64,000 nt of DNA from Diphasiastrum complanatum. Taxonomy: Eukaryota > Streptophyta > Lycopodiopsida > Lycopodiales > Lycopodiaceae. Each line of letters begins with the position of its first letter. The first letter of the stretch is position 1. The notes under the pieces are model-generated. The model did no database searches. It was not told where the DNA came from and was given only the letters and a program-made list of their open reading frames with translations. Shown here piece after piece: positions 1-10,739 of this stretch. The DNA is taken from contig CM055111.1 of the NCBI GenBank assembly GCA_029204225.1, positions 9,296,188 through 9,360,187 on the forward strand, written 5' to 3'. The position numbers were made by a program, and so were the translations under genes.

Positions 1-582
1 TTTTATTGTGGCAAGAAAGGCCATTATGCCACCAATTGCTTCAAGAAGAAAAATCAACTCAATCAAGCCAACATCACAAATGAGAAAGAAGACTATATTG
101 CAAGTGATGGAGAAGGCTCTCTTATGGCATCAAGCTTCTCCTCTTTCACCTTCAACGAGGATGACTCATGGTATATTGATAGTGGAGCATCTTCACATAT
201 GTGTGGCTCGAAGCACTCTTTTTCATCTATTATGCCTAATGATGGAGTCAAGAAGACCATATACATTGCAAGTAAGCATGAGTGCAGAGTAGGGATTATT
301 CCCTTGAAGCTTGCATCTTCTAAAGATCTCTTTCTCAACAATGTTTTTTTTGTCCCAAAGCCTACAAAGAACATCTTAAGTGTTGGCCAACTTCTTGATA
401 GTGGCTTTGATGTCAATTTCAATATTGACAATTGTGTGATCAAGAAGGATGGTGAGATCCTTGCATATGGATCAAGATTTGAAGGCATCTACAAATTGGA
501 TCCAAGGGAGAGAGCAAACTCTCTTGATGTTTCTTATATGTCCAATATTTCAAAGGAGGAGGATCACACAATATCTTCTCTC
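1..582 (+). mobile_element. Copia element H, left part (gag zinc knuckle and protease), interrupted by element A
   Basis: Frame 1 is open from the window edge to the insertion point of element A. It starts inside a CCHC zinc knuckle (FYCGKKGHYATNC; the first Cys lies off the left edge), which in Copia Gag binds RNA. About 40 codons later comes the retropepsin motif WYIDSGASSHM (bases 169-201), then the NILSVGQLLDSGF and GIYKLD signatures of the protease to pre-integrase region. Translation matches the same segment of element B, so this is gag-pol of a related Copia. The frame is intact here, but the rest of the element (6012-8098) is decayed. The 5' LTR and most of gag are outside the window. 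Confidence 0.9.
578..582 (+). other. Left target-site duplication of element A (CTCTC)
   Basis: CTCTC directly precedes the TG of the element A 5' LTR. The same five bases directly follow its 3' LTR at 6007-6011. A 5-bp duplication is the normal footprint of Copia integrase. Confidence 0.9.
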
Positions 583-845
583 TGTTAGAAATCAATGATA
601 AACTTCATTGTTACACTTCCTAGTTACTGTTACGATGTACTTTATTACTAGCTGTAACTAGCCGTAGGCTAGTCTAGTAGTCTACTCCTAGGTTCTCCCT
701 CTCTATTAGGGTTCAGGGTTTATATGTACATTTTACATTCAGTAAGTGTTAGTGTGATAGAGTGATATTGCGTGTTCTTCTTCCGCCTCCCTACTTGGTG
801 ATTGCTTATGGTGAATGCTTGATGTTGCATATCTGATTCTTGACA
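583..845 (+). repeat. 5' LTR of element A
   Basis: The repeat starts TGTTAGAAATC and ends TTCTTGACA, followed at once by the primer site. It matches 5743-6006 base for base apart from about seven differences, one of them a single-base indel. A TATA-like stretch (TTTATATG near 719) is a possible promoter for the element RNA. Confidence 0.95.
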
Positions 846-857
846 TGGTATCAGAGC
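846..857 (+). other. Primer-binding site of element A (initiator Met tRNA type)
   Basis: TGGTATCAGAGC begins directly after the terminal CA of the 5' LTR. This is the standard plant retrotransposon site complementary to the 3' end of initiator Met tRNA, where minus-strand DNA synthesis starts. Confidence 0.95.
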
Positions 858-1393
858 TACGATAGTCATGCGTGCCTGATCAGTGGATACAGCTTGTCAC
901 AGGCTCCGCAACAAAGTGAGAAAGTCCTTCACAGGAGGTGAAAGCTTGAAGAGACAAAAACAGCTGGAAGAAATCTTTCTTGGTTTATTTTGCAGGATTT
1001 GGAGCTCACAATAATTAGTGGAGAATGAAGACACAGTCTCGGAGGCATTGGAAAGGCCAGGGCAACATCAGACAGATTCAAAATCTGTTGGGTGGGAAAA
1101 GTTTTAAAAAAAAAATTTAGTCTTCATGAAAAGTATCATTTGTCAGAGAGTTGTGTCAAGAAATCTCTCATTTATTTGTTTGGGGTACTTCAAATCACAC
1201 CAGATAGTGTCTAGTATTGCCATTTAGAGCTTTGTGGTTTCATATCTTTCACATTACTGATATCTTTTTGTTTGAACGATCACTCATTTCGAAATCTAAA
1301 CAAAGAGGATGAGGCGTAGCTGCCGCGCCAAAGCAGGAAATCTAGAATATTCCCTCTGAAAGTTCTTATATTCTCTTTTTTTTTTCCATATTA

Positions 1394-1633
1394 ATATCAG
1401 ATCCAGGCGCGCTAGCTGAAGAGAAACCCGAGAAGTCGTACATCTGCGCTCCAGTCCGATATTGTCCGTATCGATATCGGATCCAAGTGCACGAGCTAAA
1501 GAGATTTATGAGCAGTTGTACATCCGCGCTCCAGTCCAATATCGCATGCTCCAATATCGGATCTACGCACACAAGTTAAAGAGGATCCTGAGCAGTCGTA
1601 CTTCTGCACTCCATTCCGATATCAAGTGTATAA
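1394..1633 (+). repeat. Three tandem copies of an ~80-bp unit in the untranslated leader of element A
   Basis: Units start with ATATCRGATC at 1394, 1474 and 1554, an exact 80-bp period. Each carries a related core (GAGCAGTYGTACWTC and CGCTCCAGTCC-like blocks). They lie between the primer site and the gag start at 1696, so they are in the RNA leader, where packaging or translation signals are expected. Their function is unknown. Confidence 0.85.
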
Positions 1634-1695
1634 CCAAAAAAATATACAGTTTTGTGGTGTGATAAATTACTTGATCCGGACTCATCTGTTCAGTA

Positions 1696-2530
1696 ATGGC
1701 CACTTTAAGCGAGAGTGTCCTCAATGAGTCAAGCAAATTGGAAGGAGCCGGCAACTATGCAGTTTGGAAATTCAAACTAAAAAACATTTTGATGGAAAAT
1801 GAGCTATGGGAGATCGTGACAGGTGAAGAGACAAGGCCAGTGATTGAAGAAGATCAGCGGGCATTTGACAAGAGAAAACGAAAAGCACAAAGTGTCATCA
1901 ACTTATCGATTAGAGATGCAATTATTCCCTACATTTCAGATTCAAAAGGACCAAAAGAAGCATGGGATATGTTGAAGGCATTGTTTGAGACCAAAACACA
2001 TCTCGAGTGCTATTCCTGAAGACGAAGCTGCACACATTGCGGATGTATGATGGTGCAACTGTTGCTGATCACCTACTGAAGATCAAAGAGATTCGTGACC
2101 AATTAGCAGCAGTTGGAGAGTGAGTACAGGATCGTGAGATCGTGCAGTTGACATTGAATAGTTTGAGTGAGTCACATCAAATGTTTCTGACCAGTATAGC
2201 CACACGAGAAAATCTTCCAACCTATAAAGAGTTAGGTGGATTTCTTTTGCAGGAAGAACAACGTCAAGAGAACTTGAGTCATCACAATAGGGGATTTGAT
2301 TAAGCTCTTGCAGTGAGAGGATGTGTTGGTAGATTTGGTCATGGAAGACACCAATCAAGAGGTGGAAACTCATATCATGGATCATTCCAACAATTTCAAG
2401 AACAATCCAATGATGGCCCAAATTGAGGCAATCAAAATCAAGGCCGAGGTCAAGGATGCGACTATTCCAAGAAAAATAAACCTGGAAATTGTAGGTATTG
2501 CAACAAACCTGGCCATTGGGAGGTGAATGC
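1696..2530 (+). pseudogene. Gag of element A (broken)
   Basis: An ATG at 1696 opens a Copia Gag N-terminus (LEGAGNYAVWKFKLKNIL, then WEIVTGEE), typical of the UBN2/DUF4219-type Gag that forms the particle shell. The frame shifts near 2010. Gag then continues in another frame (LRMYDGATVADHLLKIKEIR, then REIVQLTLNSLSESHQMF) with stops. A zinc knuckle remnant (CRYCNKPGHW) is visible around 2490-2520, but its last Cys is displaced by another shift. The product would not be functional. Confidence 0.85.
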
Positions 2531-5500
2531 TTCAAGAAACAGAAGGAGATAGAACAAAGAAAAGGCAAATGGCAAGCGGACAATTATGTTGATCAACATC
2601 AATTTGATGATGATTATTATGAAGACAATTATGCTGATCAACATCAATACGATGATGATCAATATGAAGATGATACTGGTGAGAGCTCAAAATTGTTCAT
2701 TACAGCATTAATGACAAGTGATGAAACCAAGGATACCTGGTACATTGATAGTGGCGCATCCAAACACATGACTTCAAGGAAAGAGTAGTTTTCAGAACTC
2801 AAGAAAACTCACAATGGTGATGAAGTTGGACAAGCTGATGGCAAATTGCTACCTGTTAAAAGAGTTGGAGTGGTACCAATGAAGTTAGCCAACGAGAAGA
2901 TAAAGCGGATAAGCAATGTGCAATATGTACCTGGTTTAGCTAACAATCTACTATTTGTTGGGACGATGGCTGATCAACAACTCAAGGTTGAGTTTGACAG
3001 CGACAAATGTCTTGTCAAAGACATCAAGAATCGCTACAAAGTGATTGCTACAAGAGCTAGAGTCAACGGGAATCGACTCTACAAATTGAATGCGCGATCT
3101 TTTGCTCAAGCTATGGTAAGCACGGTTGATAGTTGAAGTGATATTTGGCATCAACGATTCGGTCATATTGGTGCTCAAAGTTTACAGATTCTCAAAAGAG
3201 GTAATTCAGTTATAGGATTGCCTAATATTTCTTTTGAAGAAAAAATTTGTGAAGGTTGCATTTTGGGAAAACAACACAGAGAGAGGTTTCCCAAAAGTGG
3301 AGCAAGGAGAACTAGTGGCATCCTAGATCTTATCCACAGTGATCTATGTGGACCTATGCAGACTAGATCTCTTAGTGGCTACTATTACTTTATCACCTTC
3401 ATTGATGATTATAGCGGATGCATTTGGATTTATCTCATAAGCAAGAAATCAGATGCTTTTGCTAAGTTTAGGGAATTCAAGGCATCAGTTGAAAAGCAAA
3501 CAGGATGTTGCATCAAAACTTTGAGATTTGATGGAGGTGGTGAGTATTTTTCGACAGAATTTATTGATTTGTGCAAAGATCAAGGGATCAAGAGGCAGAC
3601 TACAACACCTTATTCACCACAGCAAATGGAGTTGCAGAACGAAAGAACAGATCTATTGTTGAGATGGCCAGGGTGATGCTCAAAAGCAAGGGTCTGCCAA
3701 ATACCTTTTGGGCAGAAGCTTGTAGCACAGCTACGCACATCCTGAATCGGTGTCCTACAATATCCGTGGAAGGTAAGACACCTCATGAAGCTGTTACTGA
3801 AAAGAAATCTAATATTTTTCATTTGAGAGTATTTGGTTGCGATGCTTATGCTCATATTCCTGATGAGAAATGAAGAAAATTGGATGCAAAATCTATCAAG
3901 TGTATTTTCCTTGGATATGTATGACACAAATGCACAGAAGCTTGTAATTTCTAGGAATGCTACATTTGACGAGATGGGCCGAGGTGAACAATCTGAAGTA
4001 ATCACTGAACCTTTTGATGAGGGAGCGAAAGTACTGGTCAAGAAGGAAGTGGATTTTGATATAGAAAATCCATTGGACAAAGGCAAGCCTGGTGCTGAAA
4101 TTCCCAAGACAGTACCTAAGTGGTACTTATCAGTCACAGATGGTGCAAAGAAGGGAGATACTCCCGAATCTAGTGAGCAGGGAGAGCTTAGAAGATCAAG
4201 TAGAAATCAAAAACCTCTTGCAAGATTAGAGATGAATCTAGCCCTAATGGGTTCTGTGCTCAAAGCTCAAGAACCAAAAACTTTTGATAAAGCAAAGAAG
4301 CACGAGGAGTGGCGTGAAATTTGGTTAAGCTACCTGATGGTAAGACACCTATCACTTGCAAATGGATATACAAGATCAAATATGGAGCTGATGGGCAACT
4401 CAACAAATATAAAGCACGGTTGGTTGCGAGAGGATCTAAACAGCAGGAAGGTATTGATTTTGAGGAAACCTTCGCACTCGTAGCTAAGATGGTAACTATA
4501 CGTTCTATCATTGTTAATTATGCTTTCTATGGTTGGAAGATCCAGCAAATGGATGTTAAATCTGCTTTTCTTAATGGAGTGCTGGATGAAGAGGTGTACT
4601 TAGTACAACCTCAAGGATTTATTGAACCAAGGAGAGAGCACCTTATTTGTAAGCTCAACAAAGCTATTTATGGATTGAAGCAAGCACCACGGGCGTGGTA
4701 CTCTTGCATTGATGAACACTTTAAGTGAAGGGGAATGGTAAAGAGTGATGTTGATCCTAATCTTTACATTCTAAGACAAGATTCAGATATAGTGTTCATT
4801 GTGTTGTACGTGGATGATTTGATTATTGTAAGAAGTAATGAGAGCTTAATTGATGAAATCAAATCAGATCTCTCCAATGATTTTGACATGAGCGATCTAG
4901 GATTGATGCACTATTGTCTTGGCATTGAAGTATGGCAAAAGGAAAACGTGGTCTTTCTTACACAAAGCAAATATACACGAGATTTGCTTTATAAGTTGTA
5001 AGCCTTTGAGTACATCTATGGATGTCAACATGAAGCTTACTGCATATGATGAATATGAGAAAGTGGATGCTTATTCGTATAGACAACTGGTGGGTAGTTT
5101 GATTTATTTGACACACACATGACCTGATATGTTGTTGGTGTTGTTAGTCAATTTATGCAAGATCCTAGTCAAATACACTAGAATTCTGCTAAACGTATTC
5201 TCAGATACATTTGAGGGACATTGAATTTTGGTTTGAAGTATGATCAGCCTGAAGCGCCAATATTGATAGGATATATAGATGCTGATTGGGCAGGTAATAT
5301 TGATGACAGAAGCTACCAGTGGTCATACATTCAGTTATGGTATAGCTGCAGTTTCATGGAGCAGCAAAAGGCAATCTACAGTAGCCTTATCCTCGATGGA
5401 AGCTGAATATTGAGCACTCAGCAATGCTGCACAAGAAGCGGTATGGTTACGAATATTGCTTGTGATTTAGGTCAACCACAGGTGGATGCGACTACTATAT

Positions 5501-5690
5501 CTTGCCAATCAAAGCTGCATTCACCTTGCCCAAAATCCAGTTTTACATGCTTGAACCAAGCACATCGAAATACATTATCATTTTGTTCGAGAGAAAATTC
5601 TTGATGGAGCCATTGATCTTGTTTTCTGTAAATCTGAAAATCAAGTGGCAAATATTTTTACTAAGTTATTAGGTAGATGTAAATTTGAAA
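2531..5690 (+). pseudogene. Pol polyprotein of element A (protease, integrase, RT, RNase H; broken)
   Basis: The domains follow Copia order. An Asp/Gln-rich linker (2580-2680) precedes the protease motif WYIDSGASKHM (near 2740), with an in-frame stop a few codons later. The pre-integrase zinc region runs 3140-3300 (WHQRFGHIG, CEGCILGKQ). The integrase core (3340-3720) has DGGGEY where DNGGEF is usual. RT (4320-5000) shows CKWIYKIKY, QMDVKSAFLNG, GLKQAPRAW and the catalytic YVDD at 4807-4818. RNase H (5260-5640) begins YIDADWAG. At least eight stops or frameshifts separate these blocks, so it is a relic, although each block is easy to recognise. Confidence 0.9.
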
Positions 5691-5733
5691 GTTTCCTACT
5701 CTACTAGGAATAGAAGAATGTAATTTTATCATT

Positions 5734-5742
5734 GAGGGAGAG
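5734..5742 (+). other. Polypurine tract of element A
   Basis: GAGGGAGAG sits directly before the 3' LTR, where plus-strand DNA synthesis is primed. Confidence 0.8.
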
Positions 5743-6006
5743 AGTTAGAAATCAATGATAAACTTCATTGTTACACTTCCTAGCTACTGTTTATGATGTA
5801 CTTTATTACTAGCTATAACTAGTCGTAGGCTAGTCTAGTAGTCTACTCCTAGGTTCTCCCTCTCTATTAGGGTTCAGGGTTTATATGTACATTTTACATT
5901 CATTAAGTGTTAGTGTGATAGAGTGATATTGCGTGTTCTTCTTCCGCCTCCCTACTTGGTGATTGCTTATGGTGAATGCTTGATGTTGCATATCTGATTC
6001 TTGACA
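5743..6006 (+). repeat. 3' LTR of element A
   Basis: This is the second copy of the 263-bp LTR. Its first base is A instead of T, so the terminal TG has mutated to AG; the other end keeps TTGACA. The right target duplication CTCTC follows at 6007-6011. Confidence 0.95.
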
Positions 6007-6011
6007 CTCTC

Positions 6012-6573
6012 TTCAAGTATTATGGTGTATGGTTATTCCTTATTATTCAAAGCATATGTTGAGAAAAATTTCTCATTGAAGATCAAAGCTTTGAGGAGTA
6101 TAGGAACTCTTGAAGGAATAGCACCATATGAAGTTTTATTCAAGATGAAGCCTAAGGTTGATCACCTTAGTGAACTTCGTAGTGCTTGCTTTGCACATAT
6201 TCCATTGGAAACAAGGAGGAAGGATGATCCAAGCTCATGGATCATGATTGGATACTCGTCCATCAAGGAGGCCTTTACTGTCTTTACACTCTCTATTTCA
6301 AAAGTGATTGTGAATAGAGATGTCATATTGCATGAAGATTCAATCTTGGAAGTGGCTGAGATCAAGGCTTCTCAAGAAGCATCACAAGTTATCTTTTTTG
6401 AAGGTATTCAAGTTATGATGGGGCCGAGGTGTGAGGAGGAGTCTCTTCTTCATATGATTTCAAGAAGATCTTCAAGATGCATGGCCATGGCTCACCTTAC
6501 ATGGCAAAGAGGGGCATCTTTCATGTTGTATCTACTACAACACATTCATATATGCTTCTCTTCCTTTGCTTGA
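6012..6573 (+). pseudogene. Integrase C-terminal half of Copia element H (broken, with internal deletion)
   Basis: The frame open to 6573 resumes element H after the nested insertion. It has a degenerate integrase core segment (AYVEKNFSLKIKALRS, corresponding to FVEKHHNHSIKILRS in element B), then a deletion that removes the DNGGEF region. The integrase C-terminus follows (TLEGIAPYEVLFKMKPKVDH, PLETRRKDDPSS, VIVNRDVILHED) and then the integrase-RT linker (ISRRSSR). Similarity to element B runs through about residue 165 of the frame. Part of the protease-integrase junction is also missing, so the element was already defective. Confidence 0.8.
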
Positions 6574-7195
6574 TATGCTATCTTGCTTCATTGATTTTTT
6601 TGGATCTCAAAGTTCAAGAAAAGCTATACTAGTTTTGTATGATGCTTATGGTATGGACATGGTTCTTGTCATTATTGACTTAGATATGTTTCCAATACTT
6701 TTTGAAAGCAAGATATTGTATTGTCAAAAGTATGTTCTTGGTTCTAGTAAGAACAAGATTGAGCTTGTTACTCACTTTTTTGAAAATCATGTTTTCACAT
6801 GTTTTGAGGCAAATTGTAAACTCCTCTTGAGATTAAGTGAAGCATCCAAAGTGGACACTTACATCCTTGAGAGAGTAACTGGCCTAAAAAAAATCAAGAT
6901 TAGATCCATCATGGATATAGTTCATTGTATGTGGACTAGTCAAGCTAGAAAGCATAATCTTGATAATCATCATTGTTTCACATCTTATGATCTTGATCTC
7001 CATGATCCTTATGGGGCTTGGAAGCCTCGGATTTCTCTATTTATGGTTCATCCATCATGCAAGTGTAACTTTCAAAGCAAAGATCATCATCAAGAATGGA
7101 GGAAGCCCATGATCATAGTGGCATATTGGTGGAGCACTCTTCAAAGGCATTGGCAAGAGATCTCTACCAAAGAGATCTTATCATGGATATGGTGA
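6566..7195 (+). pseudogene. Unrecognised long open frame near the 3' end of element H
   Basis: An open frame of about 209 codons overlaps the end of the integrase remnant and stops about 130 bp before the purine tract of H. No RT or RNase H motif (no YVDD, no SDADWAG-like block) can be read in it, although RT and RNase H are expected at this position. Just after it, a possible RNase H tail (PKNPLKKIYKLLK) is readable in another frame. It may be heavily diverged pol, or unrelated sequence that replaced RT. No function is assigned. Confidence 0.35.
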
Positions 7196-7321
7196 GGGTG
7201 CTGCTATGATGGATCCCTTGGTTGATCTTCACTTCTTATGCATACCAAAGAATCCACTCAAAAAGATCTACAAACTTCTCAAGTGATTTAGTACCTTTCC
7301 AAGCTATTTTTTGAGGAGGAG

Positions 7322-8098
7322 TGTGAGAAATTGGCAAAAATCTAGCTTGGTATTTTTATGAAAGAAGTTTGTAAGTGAATCTCACATGTGTGGAGGATGC
7401 TCCCACATGTGGAGAATTGTGAATGAAATTAAAAATGTTAGATATAGGGGTCTTATGTTTTTTGTATCAAGCATCTAGGTTTGATAGGGTCAAATTTGGC
7501 ATAGATGGCAAATTATCCATTTCCAATTGTAATGCCACTATTGAGTCAAAATAGAGTAGAAGGCCAAACTCAAGCCAATTAGAGTGTAGACAAGTGTAAT
7601 GCTTTTGTTTGATGAAGTTTAAGAGGTCCAATAGGATCTAGAGTTAGAACCTTGAGGGGTCCAATAGAATTTAGAGGTGAATGGATCAATGGTCCAATAG
7701 GATTAAGAGGTGGCAAAAATGTGGTTCAATCATAATTAAGCATAGTGGTAGCTCGTGGATCTACTAGTATCATTGTACTTCTCATTTGGATCTAATTGAT
7801 TTTGAGATTGAGTGGATTTTGTGAGTAATTGATTTTCTAGCTTTCTCTCTCTACCCGACAGCGCATGATGATTTTCTCTCTCTACCCGAGGAGAGCAGCT
7901 TGTTTTTACTTAGAATATTTTTGGAACACTTCCCACGTGTGAGTGAGAGTTGGAAGTGATTGAATGCATGTAGTAGTGTGGTTTTGCCATAGAATCAAAG
8001 ATAGATCTTGAATCTATCTAGTCTTGTCTTGGTGCATCTACACACCTTAGGAGATCACAAGTACATGTTGTGGATAGTCCACACGTGTGAAATTGACA
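7322..8098 (+). repeat. 3' LTR of Copia element H
   Basis: A purine tract GAGGAGGAG (7312-7320) is followed by TGTGAGAAATTGGC and the AATCTAGCTTGG block. This start is shared with the LTRs of element D (minus strand) and resembles those of B and C. The most likely end is AAATTGACA at 8098, giving 777 bp, but the partner LTR is outside the window, so the end is inferred from the terminal CA. If correct, CGACT (8099-8103) would be its target duplication. Confidence 0.65.
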
Positions 8099-9366
8099 CG
8101 ACTTCCAATACCTGAGTGGTTGCTTATTCATAGGCGTTGATGGTTTCCTTAGCCTTGGCCAACTCAGTTGAAACTGCTCCTTTGAACCTATCAAAGCGGC
8201 CTTGGAATCCCTGAGGGGCCACTTTGTACGTTTCCACTTTCTTGAACAAATACATGATCTACGTCGACGTGACCGGATGATCTAGTATTTGCGTCTGAAG
8301 ATACGCATCACGCTCAAGGGTGGTTGCATCCAATTCACCTTGGAGATGCGTGTGATCCTGCTCCGCCATCTGCAATTGACCCTTTACAGTTGCACCTGTT
8401 GTTTTACATCTTACATGGCCTTATCCACCTGATCCTGTGCGGTTGTCAAGGTGTTTTGCAGGGAGCTGACGTATCCTTCTAGGCGATCAGCCTGTTGCTG
8501 GGCCATCTTCTTTTCATCTTTTGATTTGTCTTCATGCTACTTGGCGATCTTCAAGTCTCGATCTGACGATCTTCTGGCTGATGAGCGTGATTTTCGATTC
8601 CAGATCTGAAATTCTCTGCTCCATTTCTTTTTTCTTGTCAAGCATAGACTGGATCACTTGCGCAAGGCTTGAGACCAAACCAAGAGCATCACCAGAATCT
8701 ACTATCGTGGAGGTGGCAGCAGTAGGAGGACCTGATGGTACTTGGTTGGCGTGAAATAGATGTAGGTACTTCTTCTTCTTCAAAAATGTCTTCTTCCTCA
8801 AAATCCTCAGGAATGGTGATATCGAACTACTTCGGTGATTTCATAGCTCGGTCGACTCGAAGTGTGGATGGGGCATCTTCAGCTTAAAATTGTTGGCTTG
8901 AGTCTTCAACATTGACAATAGTGTCATGGATTTATTCGAATTCTCTTTTAGGGTATTAGAGCTCAAAGGGCGCAGGGCTCTGGGACATTTCAAAAATTTT
9001 GGTGGCTCCAAGGGGGTTGGAATCATCGAACATATCCATGAGATACTGTGTGTTTGGGGAAGTAGCTTCGATGTGTGAGGTTGAAGCGGCCTGGGCAGCT
9101 ATGATGGGAATGGTAGCCCCAATGGTCACAGACTGTCCTTGTGTGGAAACAGAGGCGAGGGAAGCATCAGAGACGAGGGAAATAGAAAGTTCAGGGCCAA
9201 CAGCAGCAGGGGGCAGAAGTGCATTTGACGATGTATGCATAGTGCAATGTCGTGACACGGAAGGTGAGTCAAGAATGACGATCTCGCTACATGGATGACG
9301 TCGACTATGTGAACTCAAGGCCTGGTGAGACAACTCGGCCGGTGCTTCTCCATAGACCAAAAGCAC
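8099..9366 (-). pseudogene. ORF downstream of Gypsy integrase, with a coiled-coil-like segment (broken)
   Basis: Minus-strand open stretches (9366-8956, 8801-8532) lie downstream of the integrase remnant at 9436-9930 and are joined by readable frames. The first begins in an integrase C-terminal motif (VLLVYGEAPAELSHQ, like the LVYG motif of Gypsy integrases). It runs through a Ser/Thr/Ala-rich region, an acidic stretch, and a heptad-like helix (MLDKKKEMEQRISDLESKI). More helix-like codons continue to about 8110. No known domain is recognised. The position suggests an extra ORF between integrase and the 3' LTR of a Gypsy element. Stops and frameshifts show it is dead. Confidence 0.5.
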
Positions 9367-9435
9367 AGAATCCAGGTGGAAGCCATGGATTTTGTTTCTA
9401 GATGAGAAGCGGCTAGAAGAGACAACAAAGATGCG

Positions 9436-9930
9436 CTAAAACTGTGCTTGCGATAAAACCGGATGCAAGGGTTCATAGTTTTGTCGAGTAGGTCGTCTTG
9501 CTCGCTGGCAAACATCACATGTCTGAATAAAATTTTGTGTCCTTATGAAGCGTAGGCCACACCCAACTTGATTGCAAAAGTTTGCGAATAGTAATATTTG
9601 TAGAGAAGTGTCCTCCGCCCATGCCATCATTTGAAAACATGATTAAATTTGGTACTTCATGCGGTAAAACACATTTACATAGAATATTTTCTGATCCACG
9701 ACGATACAGTTATCCTGCAATCAATTGATAAGGTTGAGCAAATTATGAATCAATTGTCTCTTTTGTACTTTTGTCAAGGAGTCATTCGGTTGTCCTAGCA
9801 TCAGGTACTCAACAATATCCACTGCCCACTCAAGTACTGCTTTGACATCAACCAATGCAGCATCTGGTAATTCATCATCCACTTCATCCTATTGGTCCAT
9901 TTCTGCCTCCCTAATTATTCAAATTTGAAA
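9436..9930 (-). pseudogene. Gypsy RNase H-integrase linker and integrase zinc finger (broken)
   Basis: Reading the minus strand from 9900 gives LPDAALVDVK then EWAVDIVEYLMLGQPND and LTKVQKRQL, the linker after Gypsy RNase H. In the next frame LYRRGSENILCKCVLPHEVP leads to DGMGGGHFS, and in a third frame CDVCQRARRPTRQNYEPLHP, the HHCC zinc finger that opens Ty3/Gypsy integrase. Two frameshifts and stops break it. RT and RNase H are not seen upstream; the sequence soon meets an LTR-like block at 9940-10150, so most of the element is deleted. Confidence 0.85.
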
Positions 9931-9939
9931 AAGAGTGGG

Positions 9940-10150
9940 AACCATCCAAATTGGAGGGAAACCCAACTTTATTCACTAACTTGACATTTAGGCCCTGCGA
10001 CATTAAAAGTCCCGCAAAAAGACCTAAAGTCCTATTATTGACTTTCTAATTAATCAAATCTCTATGTGATCATCGGGTTGGACTTACACACGCAGGGTGC
10101 CAAATCCCTCTCACTTATTAACTAGGGTTAGAGTTGCCTTGGGATCCGCA
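9940..10150 (-). repeat. Gypsy LTR-like fragment, related to the LTR at 56370
   Basis: The reverse complement carries GGCACCCTGCGTGTGTAAGT then CCCGATGATCACAT. The plus-strand LTR at 56370 carries GGCATCCTGCGTGCGTAAAC then CCCAATGATCACAT with similar spacing, and the flanking AGGTGCGAGGG/AAGTGAGAGGG also correspond. Ends were not found. It lies upstream of truncated pol, so it could be a 5' LTR joined to the pol end by a large deletion, or an independent insertion. Confidence 0.5.
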
Positions 10151-10167
10151 AACCCTCCAATAGTGTC

Positions 10168-10727
10168 GCTTTTTCCGACAGGAGAAAAAGCCGAAGGGCG
10201 AAAAAGCCGACTTTAGGGCAAAAATCAGTTCTAAGGCAAACGTCGCTTTTCTAAGGATTAGTGTCTCTTTTTCTAAGGATCTAAACCTTTGCAAGGCATT
10301 TTAGGGAGAGTGTCTTTTTTCACAAAAATGCAAAAAATGCGACAATGTCGGAAAAAGTTCTTAGAACTATTTTCTAAGTGTTTTAGACCTAGGGATAAAT
10401 TTTCCTCATGACCCAAAAATGCATACTATGCGAAACATAGTTGAAAATGCACAGTTGCAAAAAATCAGCAAAGAAAAAACTAAGGAAAAATGCTAAGGCT
10501 TTGAAAGATAGAAACAGTTGGTTTTTTCAGAGCGCCACTTCCATTTTCATTGTCCTAAAATAGTGTCTTAAAAATAGGACAAATGTTTATGGAGCTCGAG
10601 GTAAAGGCCAAAATCTCTAAGCTAATTTCAAGCTTGAGATATGTACAAGATGCGTGGAGGTTGAGGTCCAACCTCATAATGACACTTAGCATTCAAATTA
10701 ACTAGCTAGCCTTTATCTACTTTCACA
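10168..10727 (-). repeat. Copia 3' LTR, minus strand (outer end tentative)
   Basis: On the minus strand an RNase H tail (10915-10800) is followed by the purine tract AAGGAGGAG (10728-10736) and then TGTGAAAGTAG, the start of an LTR. The outer end near 10168 is placed only by a possible terminal GACA. The body contains many short AAGGCATT, TTTTTC and CCTTAG-like pieces but nothing coding. Confidence 0.5.
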
Positions 10728-10739
10728 CTCCTCCTTAAA

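Larger units (their letters stand above)
583..6006 (+). mobile_element. Copia element A, full length (LTR-PBS-gag-pol-PPT-LTR), decayed, nested in element H
   Basis: The element is 5424 bp, bounded by LTRs of 263 and 264 bp that differ at about seven positions by hand count, and flanked by CTCTC on both sides. It carries a TGGTATCAGAGC primer site right after the 5' LTR, a repeat-rich leader, gag, protease, integrase, RT and RNase H in Copia order, and a purine tract before the 3' LTR. The coding region is broken by stops and frameshifts, so it is a dead copy. It entered the pre-integrase region of element H, so H was already present. Confidence 0.95.
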
